Part shown: positions 16,031-25,126 of the stretch, piece after piece | How the letters are laid out: each line of letters begins with the position of its first letter | How positions within the stretch are numbered: the stretch's first letter is position 1 | From: Oscillospiraceae bacterium | GTDB taxonomy: Bacteria; Bacillota; Clostridia; Oscillospirales; Oscillospiraceae | NCBI GenBank assembly: GCA_020025175.1 | Contig: JAHHSM010000004.1 | Coordinates: 1-64,000, forward strand | DNA: 64,000 nt | Reading direction: 5' to 3' | The notes under the pieces: model-generated | Databases searched by the model: none | Told to the model about the DNA's origin: nothing | The model's input: only the letters and a program-made list of their open reading frames with translations | Made by a program: the position numbers and the translations under genes

Positions 16031-16410
16031 GGTATGCTGCCTCCTTTACATAAAATTTCATGTTCCATTTTACACGAAACGGCGACAATTCTCAACAGGA
16101 AATCTCTCCTTTTCGCACGGAATCGCTTCCGCCATAAAAGACGGAAACCATTGCTTTTTTCCTGCATTGCAGAAACCCTTTCCCATTTTTTCGACTTTTC
16201 CCACAATCAGCACCGACTTATCCACCTATTCCCTGCCAAAAAGTACTGTTTGTTGCTCTCTTTTGTGCAAAAAATTGTGAATCATCTGTAAATCATGCAC
16301 CAAAAGTGCTTTCCTGCCGCAGACGCTTGTGGTATACTATAATAGAATTAGAATAGCTTGGTGCGCCTTTGCGCCCATGGAATAAATTGAATGAGACAGG
16401 AGCTGTTATT
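16031..16410. other. 380-base divergent intergenic region, dnaD-like / zapA
   Basis: No gene is supported here. It holds a minus-strand promoter for the DnaD-like gene: TTGAGA (16090-16095), 17 bases, TAAAAT (16067-16072). On the plus strand overlapping -10 boxes TATACT and TATAAT (16333-16343) precede zapA, with no clear -35. In between are TTATCCACC (16218-16226), one base off a DnaA box, and T-rich pyrimidine tracts. The short frames in it lack ribosome sites. Confidence 0.6.
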
Positions 16411-16725
16411 ATGAATCATCGCGTAACCGTCACAATTTGCGGCGCGGAATATACATTCGTCGCAGAAGAGGACAGCGCCTATGTGGAAAAAGTGGCTGCA
16501 TATGTGGATGCAAAGATGACCGCCATTCTCGAGGCCTCCAAGGCCGGTCAGACCGACGCCGCTGTGCTCACCGCCGCCAATATTGCCGATGAACTGTTCA
16601 AAACTCAGGAAATCGCAGAAAACCTCCGTTCCCAGCTGAAGGAATATCTGGACGAGGCTTCCAAGTGCAAAAACGAGATCTCCGAGCTCAAGCGTGAGAT
16701 CTTTAAGTTACAGAATCAACGCTGA
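16411..16725 (+). CDS. zapA: cell division protein ZapA
   Basis: A 104-residue FtsZ-associated protein. The N-terminal strand-helix unit (MNHRVTVTICGAEYTFVAEEDSAYVEKVAAYVDAKM) is the ZapA head, and the rest is a coiled coil that dimerises. The ATG at 16411 with ACAGGAGC before it was chosen; the longer frame from 16369 has no ribosome site. Its TGA overlaps the ATG of the U32 peptidase (TGATG), so translation is probably coupled. First gene of the zapA-U32-maf-mreCD-pbp2 operon. Confidence 0.9.
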   Translation: MNHRVTVTICGAEYTFVAEEDSAYVEKVAAYVDAKMTAILEASKAGQTDAAVLTAANIADELFKTQEIAENLRSQLKEYLDEASKCKNEISELKREIFKLQNQR

Positions 16726-18803
16726 TGCATACGGAACTGCTCGCCCCCGCCGGAAGCTATGATGCCCTGCGTGCCGCCGTGCAAAACGGTGCGGACGCCG
16801 TTTATTTGGGCTATGGCGATTTTAATGCCCGGCGCAATGCTAAAAATTTCAGCGAAGAGGAATTTCGCGCCGCTGTGCGCTATTGCCACGCGCGGAATGT
16901 CAAAGTCTATTTAACCTTAAACACCCTCCTCTTTGACCGCGAATTTGCGGCTGCGGAGGATGTGGTTTCCTTCGCCAGCGCCATCGGTGTCGATGCCGTC
17001 CTTGTACAGGATCTCGGCGTTTTACAGATGGTGCGCGCCGCCGCACCCGATCTGCCTGTCCATGCCAGCACCCAGATGTCTATTCACAATACGGACGGCG
17101 CTTTGGCTGCCAAAGCGCTGGGCCTTTCCCGTGTCGTTCTCGCCCGGGAAATGACAAAAGAGCAAATTGCCGCCGTCTGCGCCATCGAGGGTGTGGAAAC
17201 GGAAGTATTTGTCCACGGTGCCCACTGCATGTGCTACAGCGGTCAGTGCTCCATGAGTGCGCTGATCGGCGGACGCAGCGGCAACCGCGGCACCTGCGCC
17301 CAGCCCTGCCGCCTGCCCTACACCCTTACCGCCAGCTCCAGCCAATATCCCCTGAGTTTGAAGGACATGAGTCTTGCAGACCATATTCAGGAGCTTTGTG
17401 AGATGGGCGTTGCGTGTTTAAAATTAGAGGGCCGCATGAAGCGCCCGGAATATGTGGCTGTGGTCACCCGCATCTATGCCGACCTCCTGCGGCAGCAGCG
17501 CACCCCCACCGCCGAAGAACGGATGGATTTAACCGCCGCCTTTTCCCGCAGCGGCTTTACCGACGGCTATTATGCCGACCGCACCGGCAGCGAGATGTTT
17601 GGCGTGCGCCGGGAAAATACACCCGAACCCAAGCAGCTTTTTGACGCTGCCCGGGAAACCTATGAACACAAGGAGCACTTTCACGCAGGCATCGAGATGG
17701 AACTGACCATTCGGGCAGGGGAGGAAAGCCGCCTCACCGTTCTGGACTTTTCGGGAAACCGTGCGGACGTCACCGGCCCCGTGCCAGAGGCGGCACGCAG
17801 CCGCCCCCTCAATGCAGAGGATTTAAAGGAACGTCTGAAAAAGACCGGCGGCACGATCTTCCTACCCGAGCGTATCACGGTTCATCTCGACGAGGGGCTT
17901 TCCCTGCCGGCATCCGCCATCAACGCCCTGCGCCGTGACGCACTGGATCTGCTCAGCGAACATCGCTGCGCTCCGCCGGTACGCCGCACAGGAGAGTATA
18001 CCCCTGCGGCAAAGCAAAACAGGCGCAACGACGCGCCCCTCTTCACGGTGTCGATCCACGATCCTGCCCAGCTTTCCGAAGAATTGTTCACCCTTGCCCC
18101 TGCGCGCGTTTATTTCCCCATTGAAAAGCTGGGCGCCCTCGATCTGCATATGGCAAAAAATACGGAACTCTATGCCGTTCTGCCCCGCATCTATAAAGAG
18201 CAAGAGCGTGCAAAGCTCCTTTCCATGCTGCGCCATGCGGAAGATATGGGCATTTCCGGTGTGGCGATTTCCAACATCGGTCATCTGCATCTGCTGAAAG
18301 GCTGCGCCCTCCCCATGGCAGCGGATTGGGGTATGAACGTGACCAACAGCGAAACGCTGCGCTTTTTGCACCGGGCAGGCTGCACCTCCGCCACCGTTTC
18401 CTTTGAGCTGCGGCAGGAGCAGATTCGTGACCTTCAGAAATGTTTACCGGCAGAAGCCCTTGTTTACGGACGTCTGCCGCTGATGATCACCGAAAACTGT
18501 TTGAATCAGGACGGGCATGGCACCTGCCGCTGCGGTGAAGGCCCTGCCGTATTGACCGACCGCACCGGCGCAAAGTTCCCCGTCCTCCCTGTCTTTGGCT
18601 GCCGCAATGAAATGCAAAACTCAAAAATCCTCTTCCTTGCCGATAAACCCGATTATCAGCATCTTGGTCTGACCTTTGCCCGTCTGCGCTTTACAACGGA
18701 AACCAGCCGTGAATGTGTCCATGTGCTGCGCCGTTATCTCGGTGAGGGCAGCTGGATGCCAGAAGAATACACACGGGGACTGTTCTACCGCAGTGTAGAA
18801 TAA
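16725..18803 (+). CDS. U32 family peptidase-like protein with DUF3656-type extension
   Basis: A 692-residue protein. The U32 domain fills the first half: ELLAPAGSYDALRAAVQNGADAVYLG, then HGAHCMCYSGQCSMSALIGGRSGNRGTCAQPCRLPY with its conserved cysteines, and CLKLEGRMKRPEYVA. The additional C-terminal half and overall length match the DUF3656-containing U32 proteins that include RlhA, needed for hydroxylation of a 23S rRNA cytidine in E. coli. Whether this one acts on rRNA or is a protease is not decided by sequence. Translationally coupled to zapA. CRCGEG near the C-terminus adds further cysteines. Confidence 0.88.
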   Translation: MHTELLAPAGSYDALRAAVQNGADAVYLGYGDFNARRNAKNFSEEEFRAAVRYCHARNVKVYLTLNTLLFDREFAAAEDVVSFASAIGVDAVLVQDLGVLQMVRAAAPDLPVHASTQMSIHNTDGALAAKALGLSRVVLAREMTKEQIAAVCAIEGVETEVFVHGAHCMCYSGQCSMSALIGGRSGNRGTCAQPCRLPYTLTASSSQYPLSLKDMSLADHIQELCEMGVACLKLEGRMKRPEYVAVVTRIYADLLRQQRTPTAEERMDLTAAFSRSGFTDGYYADRTGSEMFGVRRENTPEPKQLFDAARETYEHKEHFHAGIEMELTIRAGEESRLTVLDFSGNRADVTGPVPEAARSRPLNAEDLKERLKKTGGTIFLPERITVHLDEGLSLPASAINALRRDALDLLSEHRCAPPVRRTGEYTPAAKQNRRNDAPLFTVSIHDPAQLSEELFTLAPARVYFPIEKLGALDLHMAKNTELYAVLPRIYKEQERAKLLSMLRHAEDMGISGVAISNIGHLHLLKGCALPMAADWGMNVTNSETLRFLHRAGCTSATVSFELRQEQIRDLQKCLPAEALVYGRLPLMITENCLNQDGHGTCRCGEGPAVLTDRTGAKFPVLPVFGCRNEMQNSKILFLADKPDYQHLGLTFARLRFTTETSRECVHVLRRYLGEGSWMPEEYTRGLFYRSVE

Positions 18804-18836
18804 CTTCCCGCATAGGATAAATAAAGGAGCATTCTT

Positions 18837-19412
18837 ATGCCCAAACTGATTTTAGCTTCCAAATCTCCCCGCCGCCGGGAGCTGCTCGACCGCATGGGGC
18901 TTGCCCATACAGTCATCAGCGTGGATACCGACGAACACTTTCCCGACGGTCTTTCTCCCGAAGATGTGGTAACGTATATTTCCAAAGGAAAGGCCCTCGC
19001 TGCCGCCGCTCAGGTCACCCCTGAAGATCTTGTCATCACTGCCGATACCATGGTTTTTCTCGATGACAAAAAGCTCGGAAAACCGAAAAACGAAGAGGAT
19101 GCCTTTGCCATGCTGTCCGCCCTGTCGGGGCGGGGGCACACGGTCTGCACCGGAGTTACCGTGATGCAGGGCAGCCGCCTCCTCACAGAGGCGGAAGCCA
19201 CCCATGTGTATTTTGCCCCCCTGTCCGAGGATACCATCCGCGCCTATATTCGCACCGGAGAACCCATGGACAAAGCCGGCAGCTACGGCATTCAGGGCAT
19301 GGGTGCCCTGCTGGTCGAGAAAATTGACGGGGACTTTTTCAACGTCATGGGGCTGCCTGTACGGCGCTTATCCACCATGCTGAAACAATTCGGCGTGGAT
19401 ATTCTTTCCTAA
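18837..19412 (+). CDS. maf: Maf-family nucleoside triphosphate pyrophosphatase
   Basis: A 191-residue enzyme that hydrolyses non-canonical NTPs (dTTP/UTP class likely). The signature LILASKSPRRRELLDRMG starts at residue 4; VITADTMVFLDDKKLGKP and GRGHTVCTGVTV carry the catalytic acidic residues; DKAGSYGIQGMGALLVEKIDGDFFNVMGLP is the C-terminal hallmark. AAAGGAG precedes the ATG. In Firmicutes maf often precedes the mre genes, as here. Confidence 0.95.
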   Translation: MPKLILASKSPRRRELLDRMGLAHTVISVDTDEHFPDGLSPEDVVTYISKGKALAAAAQVTPEDLVITADTMVFLDDKKLGKPKNEEDAFAMLSALSGRGHTVCTGVTVMQGSRLLTEAEATHVYFAPLSEDTIRAYIRTGEPMDKAGSYGIQGMGALLVEKIDGDFFNVMGLPVRRLSTMLKQFGVDILS

Positions 19413-19436
19413 GTTTTTTAACACGAGGTTGCATAC

Positions 19437-20279
19437 ATGAAAGACTTCTTTTCAAAACACGGCATCTGGATTCTGCTGGTGGCCGTCATTGTCACAGTGA
19501 CGATGGCCGGTCTGTCTGCCTTCGGCACGGGCATTGCCACTCCGCTGAAAGATGCCGCGGAAATTATTTCCAGTCCTTTTCGCGCAGGCATGACCGCCGC
19601 TTCCAACTGGGTCGGTGACCGTATTCGTTTTGCCGATGAATTTGATGCCATGAAAGAGGAAAATCAGAAATTAAAGGAGCGCATTGCCAAGCTTGAAGAA
19701 GAGATTCGTCAGGCACAGGCAGACAGCACAGAAAATCAGCACTTGCGTGAATTGCTGAATCTGCGTCCCCAGCAGCGCGACTTCCGCTATGAATCCGCCA
19801 TGGTCATTGACCACACCAGCTCCAACTGGACACGGCAGATCACGCTGAACAAAGGCTCTTCCATGGGAATCGAACCCAAGGACTGCGTGATCGACTCCGA
19901 GGGTCATTTGGTGGGCATTGTGTCCGAAGTGGGCACCAACTGGTCCACGGTGCTGACCACTGTGGATACGGACTTTGAAATGGGTGCCATGGTCTTTCGC
20001 TCCGGTGAAGCTGCCATTGCCTCGGGTGACTTTAACCTGATGGGCAAAGAGCTTTTAAAGCTGAATTACATCTCCAGCGACGGCACCCTGCTCAACGGCG
20101 ATTTGATCATCTCGTCGGGTCTTGGAGGCTATTTCCCTTCCAACCTGATCATCGGCAGCGTGCAGGAAGTCATCACAGACGATTCCGGTGCCATGGACTA
20201 TGCCCTGCTTAAGCCGGGCGTGGATTTCAATAATTTGACAGAAGTGTTTGTCATCACCGACTTTACCATTGTGGATTGA
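19437..20279 (+). CDS. mreC: rod shape-determining protein MreC
   Basis: A 280-residue protein of the elongasome. One N-terminal membrane helix (about 10-30), a coiled coil (about 62-100: FDAMKEENQKLKERIAKLEEEIRQ) and two beta-barrel domains with the typical DHTSSNWTRQITLNKGSSMGI and LTTVDTDFEMGA segments. It links cytoplasmic MreB to periplasmic cell-wall synthases. mreB itself is not in the window. It lies 17 bases before mreD. Confidence 0.95.
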   Translation: MKDFFSKHGIWILLVAVIVTVTMAGLSAFGTGIATPLKDAAEIISSPFRAGMTAASNWVGDRIRFADEFDAMKEENQKLKERIAKLEEEIRQAQADSTENQHLRELLNLRPQQRDFRYESAMVIDHTSSNWTRQITLNKGSSMGIEPKDCVIDSEGHLVGIVSEVGTNWSTVLTTVDTDFEMGAMVFRSGEAAIASGDFNLMGKELLKLNYISSDGTLLNGDLIISSGLGGYFPSNLIIGSVQEVITDDSGAMDYALLKPGVDFNNLTEVFVITDFTIVD

Positions 20280-20296
20280 TGAGGTGAGAAAATCCC

Positions 20297-20806
20297 ATGT
20301 TTACTAAAAAAGCGCTGATCACCAAATGGGTTCTTTACAGCGCAGCATTGATCCTTTTTATTTTATTGCAGCAGGTTTTAAATGCTCTGCCTGCGGTTTG
20401 GGGTGTGTCCCCTTTTCTCATGCCCATCATTGTCGCCCTTGTTGCCGCGCTGGAAGGCCCGGTGCCCGGCACGATTTTCGGCATCTGCATCGGCTTTTTC
20501 TGTGATTTAATTGGAGGCGGCATTTTTTCCGGCATCTACACCATCTCCTTTTTCTGCATCGCCCTTGCCATTTCCATTATTTCAAAGGACTGGGTCATGC
20601 ATAATATATTTGGCAGTCTGATTTACGCTTTGATTTCTTTTTTCATTTTAGATGTATTCCAGACATTGTTTCTCCTGCTTTTCAAGGGTGCGGAGCTTAT
20701 GGTTATTTTGAGCCTTGCAGGCCGTGAAATTGCGATTTCCATTTTGTTTACCATTCCCGTTTTTTTCCTCTATAACTATCTTCACCGCCTTTTCCGCTAC
20801 GATTGA
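20297..20806 (+). CDS. mreD: rod shape-determining protein MreD
   Basis: A 169-residue polytopic membrane protein with five or six hydrophobic helices and few charges. Sequence identity to MreD is always low; the call rests on size, topology, the GxxFGICIGFFCDLIGGGIFSGIYT segment typical of MreD/RodD proteins, and the position between mreC and a class B PBP gene. Confidence 0.88.
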   Translation: MFTKKALITKWVLYSAALILFILLQQVLNALPAVWGVSPFLMPIIVALVAALEGPVPGTIFGICIGFFCDLIGGGIFSGIYTISFFCIALAISIISKDWVMHNIFGSLIYALISFFILDVFQTLFLLLFKGAELMVILSLAGREIAISILFTIPVFFLYNYLHRLFRYD

Positions 20807-20821
20807 TCAAAGGAGTCTCCT

Positions 20822-22948
20822 ATGGAATATTCTAAAAATCCTAAAAATCCACAATATCGTGTATGGATTCTTCTAGGCTGCGTGCTGGCTGTGCTGGCTG
20901 CCTACCTGTTTGTAATGTTCGATCTGCAAATTGTTCACGGTGCGGATTACCGCAGCCAATCAGTCACGCAGATCGTACGTTCCACTACGGTGGAAGCCGC
21001 GCGCGGCGACATTACCGACCGCAACGGAAAACTGATGGTCGGCAATCGCCAGACCTATACATTGACCTTCGATTCTTCCCTTCTGTCGGACGGTATCGAT
21101 CAAAACAGCGCCATTTTGCGTCTGGTCAATCTGTGCATTGACCAAAACGTTGAATATACTGATCGCATCCCCATTACAAAAACAGCCCCCTATGCCTACA
21201 TCGAAGTATCCAAAACCCAGCAGAAGCACTTCGACCGCTTTATCAAGGAATCTCTGAAGCCTTATCTTGAAAAGCAGCTTAAAAAGCGTGCATCCCAGAC
21301 AGAAGCGGCAAAAAATGACCGAAAAGGCAAAACCAAACCGCCCCAGCCGGATGCGTTTTTTGATGATCCCACGCTGAACATTGAAAATATGACGGCCGGG
21401 CAGACGATGGATGCGATGCACCATTACTTTGAAATTGATCCGAAGCTGTCTGCCGCCGATGCACGCAAAATCATGGCGGTGCGCTGGGAGCTGGCACTGC
21501 GCCAAACCTATGCCACCACTGCCTATGTGCTGGCAGATGACATTGACATCAACCTGATTACTTTAATCAAAGACGGGGACTATCTCGGTGCTGAAATCGG
21601 CCTTGCCTCCACCCGTCAATACGAAACGTCTGCCGCCGCCCATATCCTCGGTTATGTCGGCGACATCAATCCTGAGCAGTATGCCGAATTGAAGGACAAA
21701 GGCTATTCCATTAATGCCACCATCGGTCAGGACGGCGTGGAAGCTGCCTTTGAAAGCTATCTCCACGGCACCAACGGCAGACGCATTTCCAACGTCAACG
21801 ACGACGGCAAGGTTACCAGTGAGCTGTATACCAAAGCGCCAAAACCCGGCAATACTACGGAACTGACCATCGATTTGGAATTGCAGGAGGCAACAGAGCA
21901 GCTGCTTGCCAAAAAAATTGAAGAAATCAGTAAAAAAGACGGTATTCAGCGGGGCGGGGCGGCTGCCGTCATAGAAATCGGCACCGGCGATGTGCTCACC
22001 CTCGCCTCCTATCCCACCTACAATCTTACTGATTTTACAAAGCACTATAACGAATATTTGAAAGATCCCGGCAAGCCTCTGGTCAACCGTGCCACCATGG
22101 GTCTTTATGCCCCCGGCTCCATTCTCAAGCCCTTGAGTGCCGTGGCTGCATTGGAGTCCGGCGTGACCAATGTGAACGAAACCCTCTATGATACCGGCAA
22201 ATGGACTTACCCCGGCTACGCCTCCAGCTATGCACGCTGCTGGTATCGACCCGGTCACGGGCGTGTGGACGTGCGTGAATCCATCAAGGTATCCTGTAAC
22301 TATTATTTTGCGGAAATGGGCTACCGTATGGGTCTTGAAACGCTGAACGAATATATTTCCGCCTTTGGTCTAGGCGAGCATACAGGCATTGAAATCGGCG
22401 ATTATGCCGGTAAACTCGCCTCGGAAAAAGAAGGCGAGGATCAGGCGCCCTGGGCAGCGTTCGGTCAGGCAAACCAGTCCTACACTATTTTGCAGCTGGC
22501 AAATTATATTGCAACCCTCGCCGGCGGCGGTGAATATTATCAGCCCCACCTGCTCAAATCCGTCCGGAGCTTTGATAACTCCGAGCTGATCTACGAGTCT
22601 AACCCCCAGCCCTCCCACACCATCGACATCGCCCCCCAGCATCTCAATGCTGTTTTGGCAGGTATGCACGATCTGGCTACGACCGGCAATGTGTACCAGT
22701 ATTTTAAAAACTGTGTTGTAGAAGCCGGCTGTAAAACCGGTTCTGTACAGACCGGACGGAAAATTGCGGACGGTACTTTTGTTGCCTTCGCGCCCTATGA
22801 TGATCCCCAGATTGCTGTGGCAGTTGTCATTGAAAAAGCAAGTGCCGGTGCGGTACTGGCTTCCACTGCGGTGGAGATTTTAAACACCTACTTTACCGAG
22901 GATCAGATTGCCACCACCATGATCGGCGAAAACCAGCTGCTGGGCTGA
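20822..22948 (+). CDS. class B penicillin-binding protein, PBP2/MrdA type
   Basis: A 708-residue transpeptidase that cross-links peptidoglycan during elongation. One membrane anchor (about 14-36), a dimerisation domain starting at VEAARGDITDRNGKLMVGNRQ, and a transpeptidase domain with the catalytic tetrad S433xxK (GSILKP), S491-C-N and K638-T-G. An unusually long insert rich in lysine and proline (about 150-190) sits in the pedestal region. Position after mreCD marks it as the elongasome PBP rather than a septal or SpoVD-type one. Confidence 0.93.
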   Translation: MEYSKNPKNPQYRVWILLGCVLAVLAAYLFVMFDLQIVHGADYRSQSVTQIVRSTTVEAARGDITDRNGKLMVGNRQTYTLTFDSSLLSDGIDQNSAILRLVNLCIDQNVEYTDRIPITKTAPYAYIEVSKTQQKHFDRFIKESLKPYLEKQLKKRASQTEAAKNDRKGKTKPPQPDAFFDDPTLNIENMTAGQTMDAMHHYFEIDPKLSAADARKIMAVRWELALRQTYATTAYVLADDIDINLITLIKDGDYLGAEIGLASTRQYETSAAAHILGYVGDINPEQYAELKDKGYSINATIGQDGVEAAFESYLHGTNGRRISNVNDDGKVTSELYTKAPKPGNTTELTIDLELQEATEQLLAKKIEEISKKDGIQRGGAAAVIEIGTGDVLTLASYPTYNLTDFTKHYNEYLKDPGKPLVNRATMGLYAPGSILKPLSAVAALESGVTNVNETLYDTGKWTYPGYASSYARCWYRPGHGRVDVRESIKVSCNYYFAEMGYRMGLETLNEYISAFGLGEHTGIEIGDYAGKLASEKEGEDQAPWAAFGQANQSYTILQLANYIATLAGGGEYYQPHLLKSVRSFDNSELIYESNPQPSHTIDIAPQHLNAVLAGMHDLATTGNVYQYFKNCVVEAGCKTGSVQTGRKIADGTFVAFAPYDDPQIAVAVVIEKASAGAVLASTAVEILNTYFTEDQIATTMIGENQLLG

Positions 22949-23009
22949 TGTTTTTTCTCTTTTCCTGACTGTATTTTAACTGCAATCTTTCAAAACTGGA
23001 GTGAGCCTT

Positions 23010-24872
23010 ATGTTGGATAAATCCATTTTTCATCCCCGTCTTTCCATTCATAAAACCCCCTTTGGAGCGGTGCCTACGGGCACCGCTGTCCATTTCTCAA
23101 CGGGTCTGCCGCAGCAGGCTGTCAGCTGCACCCTCTCCCTCTCATCGGAGTTTCACAGCACAAACAGAAGGATTTCGATGGCGTGCAGCATGGATGGATT
23201 TCACTGCACCTATACCGCGCCCGATGACATTGATCTGATCTGGTATACCTTTCTCTTTTCCTTTGCCGATGGGAGCACGCGGCAGTATGGCGCAGACGGT
23301 TTCTCCCCCGACGGCGAAAGCGCCCCCCCGTTTCAGCTGACGGTATATGACGGCAGCACACAGACCCCCGACTGGTTCGGTGACGGCATCACCTATCAGA
23401 TTTTTCCCGATCGCTTCTGCCGTTTGGAAAAGCCTGATCCCTCAGGTATGATTGGCAACCGCTGGGTACACGATGATTGGAACGAACCCGTTGCTTATCA
23501 AGCCGAGAATGGCGTGATTACCAATCGTGACTTTTTTGGCGGCAGCCTGAAGGGCATTTTGTCCCGTTTGGATTATCTCCAGAGCCTGTCCGTTTCCACA
23601 ATTTATCTCAATCCCATTTTTGAAGCCGCCTCAAACCATCGCTATGACACCTGCGACTACGGGCAGATCGACCCGATGCTGGGCACAGAACGTGATTTTC
23701 GTCTTTTATGCAGCGAAGCAAAGAAACGCGGCATGCGCATTATCCTTGACGGTGTGTTTAATCATACCGGCAGCGGCAGCCGCTATTTCAATGCCTATGG
23801 GTGGTATGATACTGTGGGTGCGGCACAAAGCAAGGACTCCCCGTGGTATGACTGGTTTACCTTTACCCATTGGCCCGATGACTATTCCGCCTGGTGGGGA
23901 ATCAAAACACTGCCCCAGGTGCAGGAATCTCATCCCTCCTATTTGGACTATATCATAGAGAACAACGATTCCATTGTACGACGCTGGCTGCGTGCAGGTG
24001 CTTCTGGCTGGCGCCTTGATGTGGCAGATGAGCTGCCCGACAGCTTTATTGAAAAGCTGCGCACCGCTGCCACTGAAGAAAAAAAGGATGCCATTGTCAT
24101 TGGAGAAGTCTGGGAGGACGGCTCCAATAAAATCGCCTATGGTCAGCGGCGCAAATATCTTTTGGGCCACGAAACCCACAGTCTGATGAATTATCCTTTT
24201 CGTATGTCTGCTATTGCGTGGCTGCAAGGCGGTGACGCAATGGAGTTTATGGAAACCATGGAAACCATTCGGGAGCATTATCCTCCTGCTGCCTTCTATT
24301 CCTCTATGAACAGTCTCGGCACCCATGATACCCCTCGGATTTTGACTCTCTGCGGTCAAAGCGAGGATCTCAGCAAATATGACCGAGACTGGCGCGCCCA
24401 CTATCAGCTCAGCCACAATGAGCTGCAGCGAGGACTGCGCCGCTTGAAGCTGGCATCCACTCTGCTGTATACCTTTCCCGGATCGCCCACGGTATTCTAT
24501 GGCGATGAAGTGGGGCTGCAAGGCTGCGAAGATCCATTCAACCGTGCTCCCTTCCCCTGGGGCAAAGAAAACACAGCGCTCCTCGCCCACTATCGCATTT
24601 TAGGTAAGCTCCGCCAAAGCCGCAGCTCTCTGCGCAAAGGCAGCATTGAATATCTGCGCGCCGAGGGCGGATTGCTGGTTTTTCGCCGCACCTATGGCAA
24701 GGAATTTACACTCATTGCCCTCAACAACGGCACATCCGACACAGAGCTTTCCCTGCCGTGGCATACGCCTCTTGCCAAGGATGCCTTGTCGCAGCAGCAA
24801 TTTGCTGTGCAAAACGGAATGCTTCATATTGTGCTTCCACCCGAAAACGGCATGGTGCTGATTGAATCTTGA
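23010..24872 (+). CDS. GH13 alpha-glucan hydrolase (neopullulanase/cyclomaltodextrinase-like)
   Basis: A 620-residue cytoplasmic enzyme without a signal peptide. An N-terminal beta-sandwich (about 1-115) precedes the TIM barrel starting at WFGDGITYQIFPDRF. Catalytic residues are nucleophile D337 (GWRLDVADE), acid/base E366 (GEVWED) and D440 (LGTHDTPR); the region I motif is DGVFNHTG. These traits fit the maltogenic amylase/neopullulanase group, which degrades maltodextrin or cyclodextrin. ATG at 23010 has TGGAG eight bases ahead; an upstream GTG (23001) is less likely. No sugar-transport genes lie nearby; it is an unusual neighbour for pbp2 and parAB. Confidence 0.9.
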   Translation: MLDKSIFHPRLSIHKTPFGAVPTGTAVHFSTGLPQQAVSCTLSLSSEFHSTNRRISMACSMDGFHCTYTAPDDIDLIWYTFLFSFADGSTRQYGADGFSPDGESAPPFQLTVYDGSTQTPDWFGDGITYQIFPDRFCRLEKPDPSGMIGNRWVHDDWNEPVAYQAENGVITNRDFFGGSLKGILSRLDYLQSLSVSTIYLNPIFEAASNHRYDTCDYGQIDPMLGTERDFRLLCSEAKKRGMRIILDGVFNHTGSGSRYFNAYGWYDTVGAAQSKDSPWYDWFTFTHWPDDYSAWWGIKTLPQVQESHPSYLDYIIENNDSIVRRWLRAGASGWRLDVADELPDSFIEKLRTAATEEKKDAIVIGEVWEDGSNKIAYGQRRKYLLGHETHSLMNYPFRMSAIAWLQGGDAMEFMETMETIREHYPPAAFYSSMNSLGTHDTPRILTLCGQSEDLSKYDRDWRAHYQLSHNELQRGLRRLKLASTLLYTFPGSPTVFYGDEVGLQGCEDPFNRAPFPWGKENTALLAHYRILGKLRQSRSSLRKGSIEYLRAEGGLLVFRRTYGKEFTLIALNNGTSDTELSLPWHTPLAKDALSQQQFAVQNGMLHIVLPPENGMVLIES

Positions 24873-24882
24873 ATTTATCTTT

Positions 24883-24920
24883 CCGGAATGTTTCACATGA
24901 AACATTCCGGTTCTTTTTTT
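24883..24920 (+). terminator. terminator after the GH13 gene, containing a parS site
   Basis: CCGGAATGTTTCA (24883-24895) pairs with TGAAACATTCCGG (24898-24910) around CA, and TTCTTTTTTT follows. It starts 10 bases after the GH13 stop codon. The core of the hairpin is the parS-like sequence at 24889-24904, so one palindrome seems to serve both as transcription terminator and ParB site. Confidence 0.85.
24889..24904. promoter_or_regulatory. parS site 1 (ParB-binding)
   Basis: TGTTTCACATGAAACA matches the parS consensus at 15 of 16 positions, with one change in the central CG. It is embedded in the terminator hairpin of the upstream gene. Confidence 0.8.
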
Positions 24921-24927
24921 ACTGCAT

Positions 24928-24943
24928 TGTTTCACGTGAAACA
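24928..24943. promoter_or_regulatory. parS site 2 (ParB-binding)
   Basis: TGTTTCACGTGAAACA is a perfect 16-base match to the Firmicute parS consensus. Its centre lies 39 bases from parS site 1. It lies about 185 bases upstream of parA. Confidence 0.95.
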
Positions 24944-24967
24944 TTTGCTGATTTTGCCCAGTTCCTT

Positions 24968-24983
24968 TGTTTCACGTGAAACA
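24968..24983. promoter_or_regulatory. parS site 3 (ParB-binding)
   Basis: A second perfect TGTTTCACGTGAAACA, 40 bases centre-to-centre from site 2. Three sites in about 95 bases just upstream of the parA promoter form the main visible ParB loading cluster. Confidence 0.95.
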
Positions 24984-25028
24984 TTTTTTAAAATACTGCA
25001 TTTTATTCTGCTTTCTCCGGGTTTTTCC

Positions 25029-25057
25029 TTGTTAATGGGACATAATAATGATATAAT
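25029..25057 (+). promoter_or_regulatory. predicted promoter of parA-parB
   Basis: TTGTTA (25029-25034), 17-base spacer, perfect TATAAT (25052-25057). It lies 46 bases downstream of parS site 3, so spreading ParB could affect it. Confidence 0.65.
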
Positions 25058-25126
25058 GACAACATATGTAAAATGACATGAGTTTCTGTGCTTTTGTGCA
25101 CAAATCAACAGGAGGTTGGTGTCCAA

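Noticed and set aside
17136..17153. CGCCCGGGAAAT as a further Noc site
   Set aside because: Only the right half matches the consensus; left half has three mismatches.
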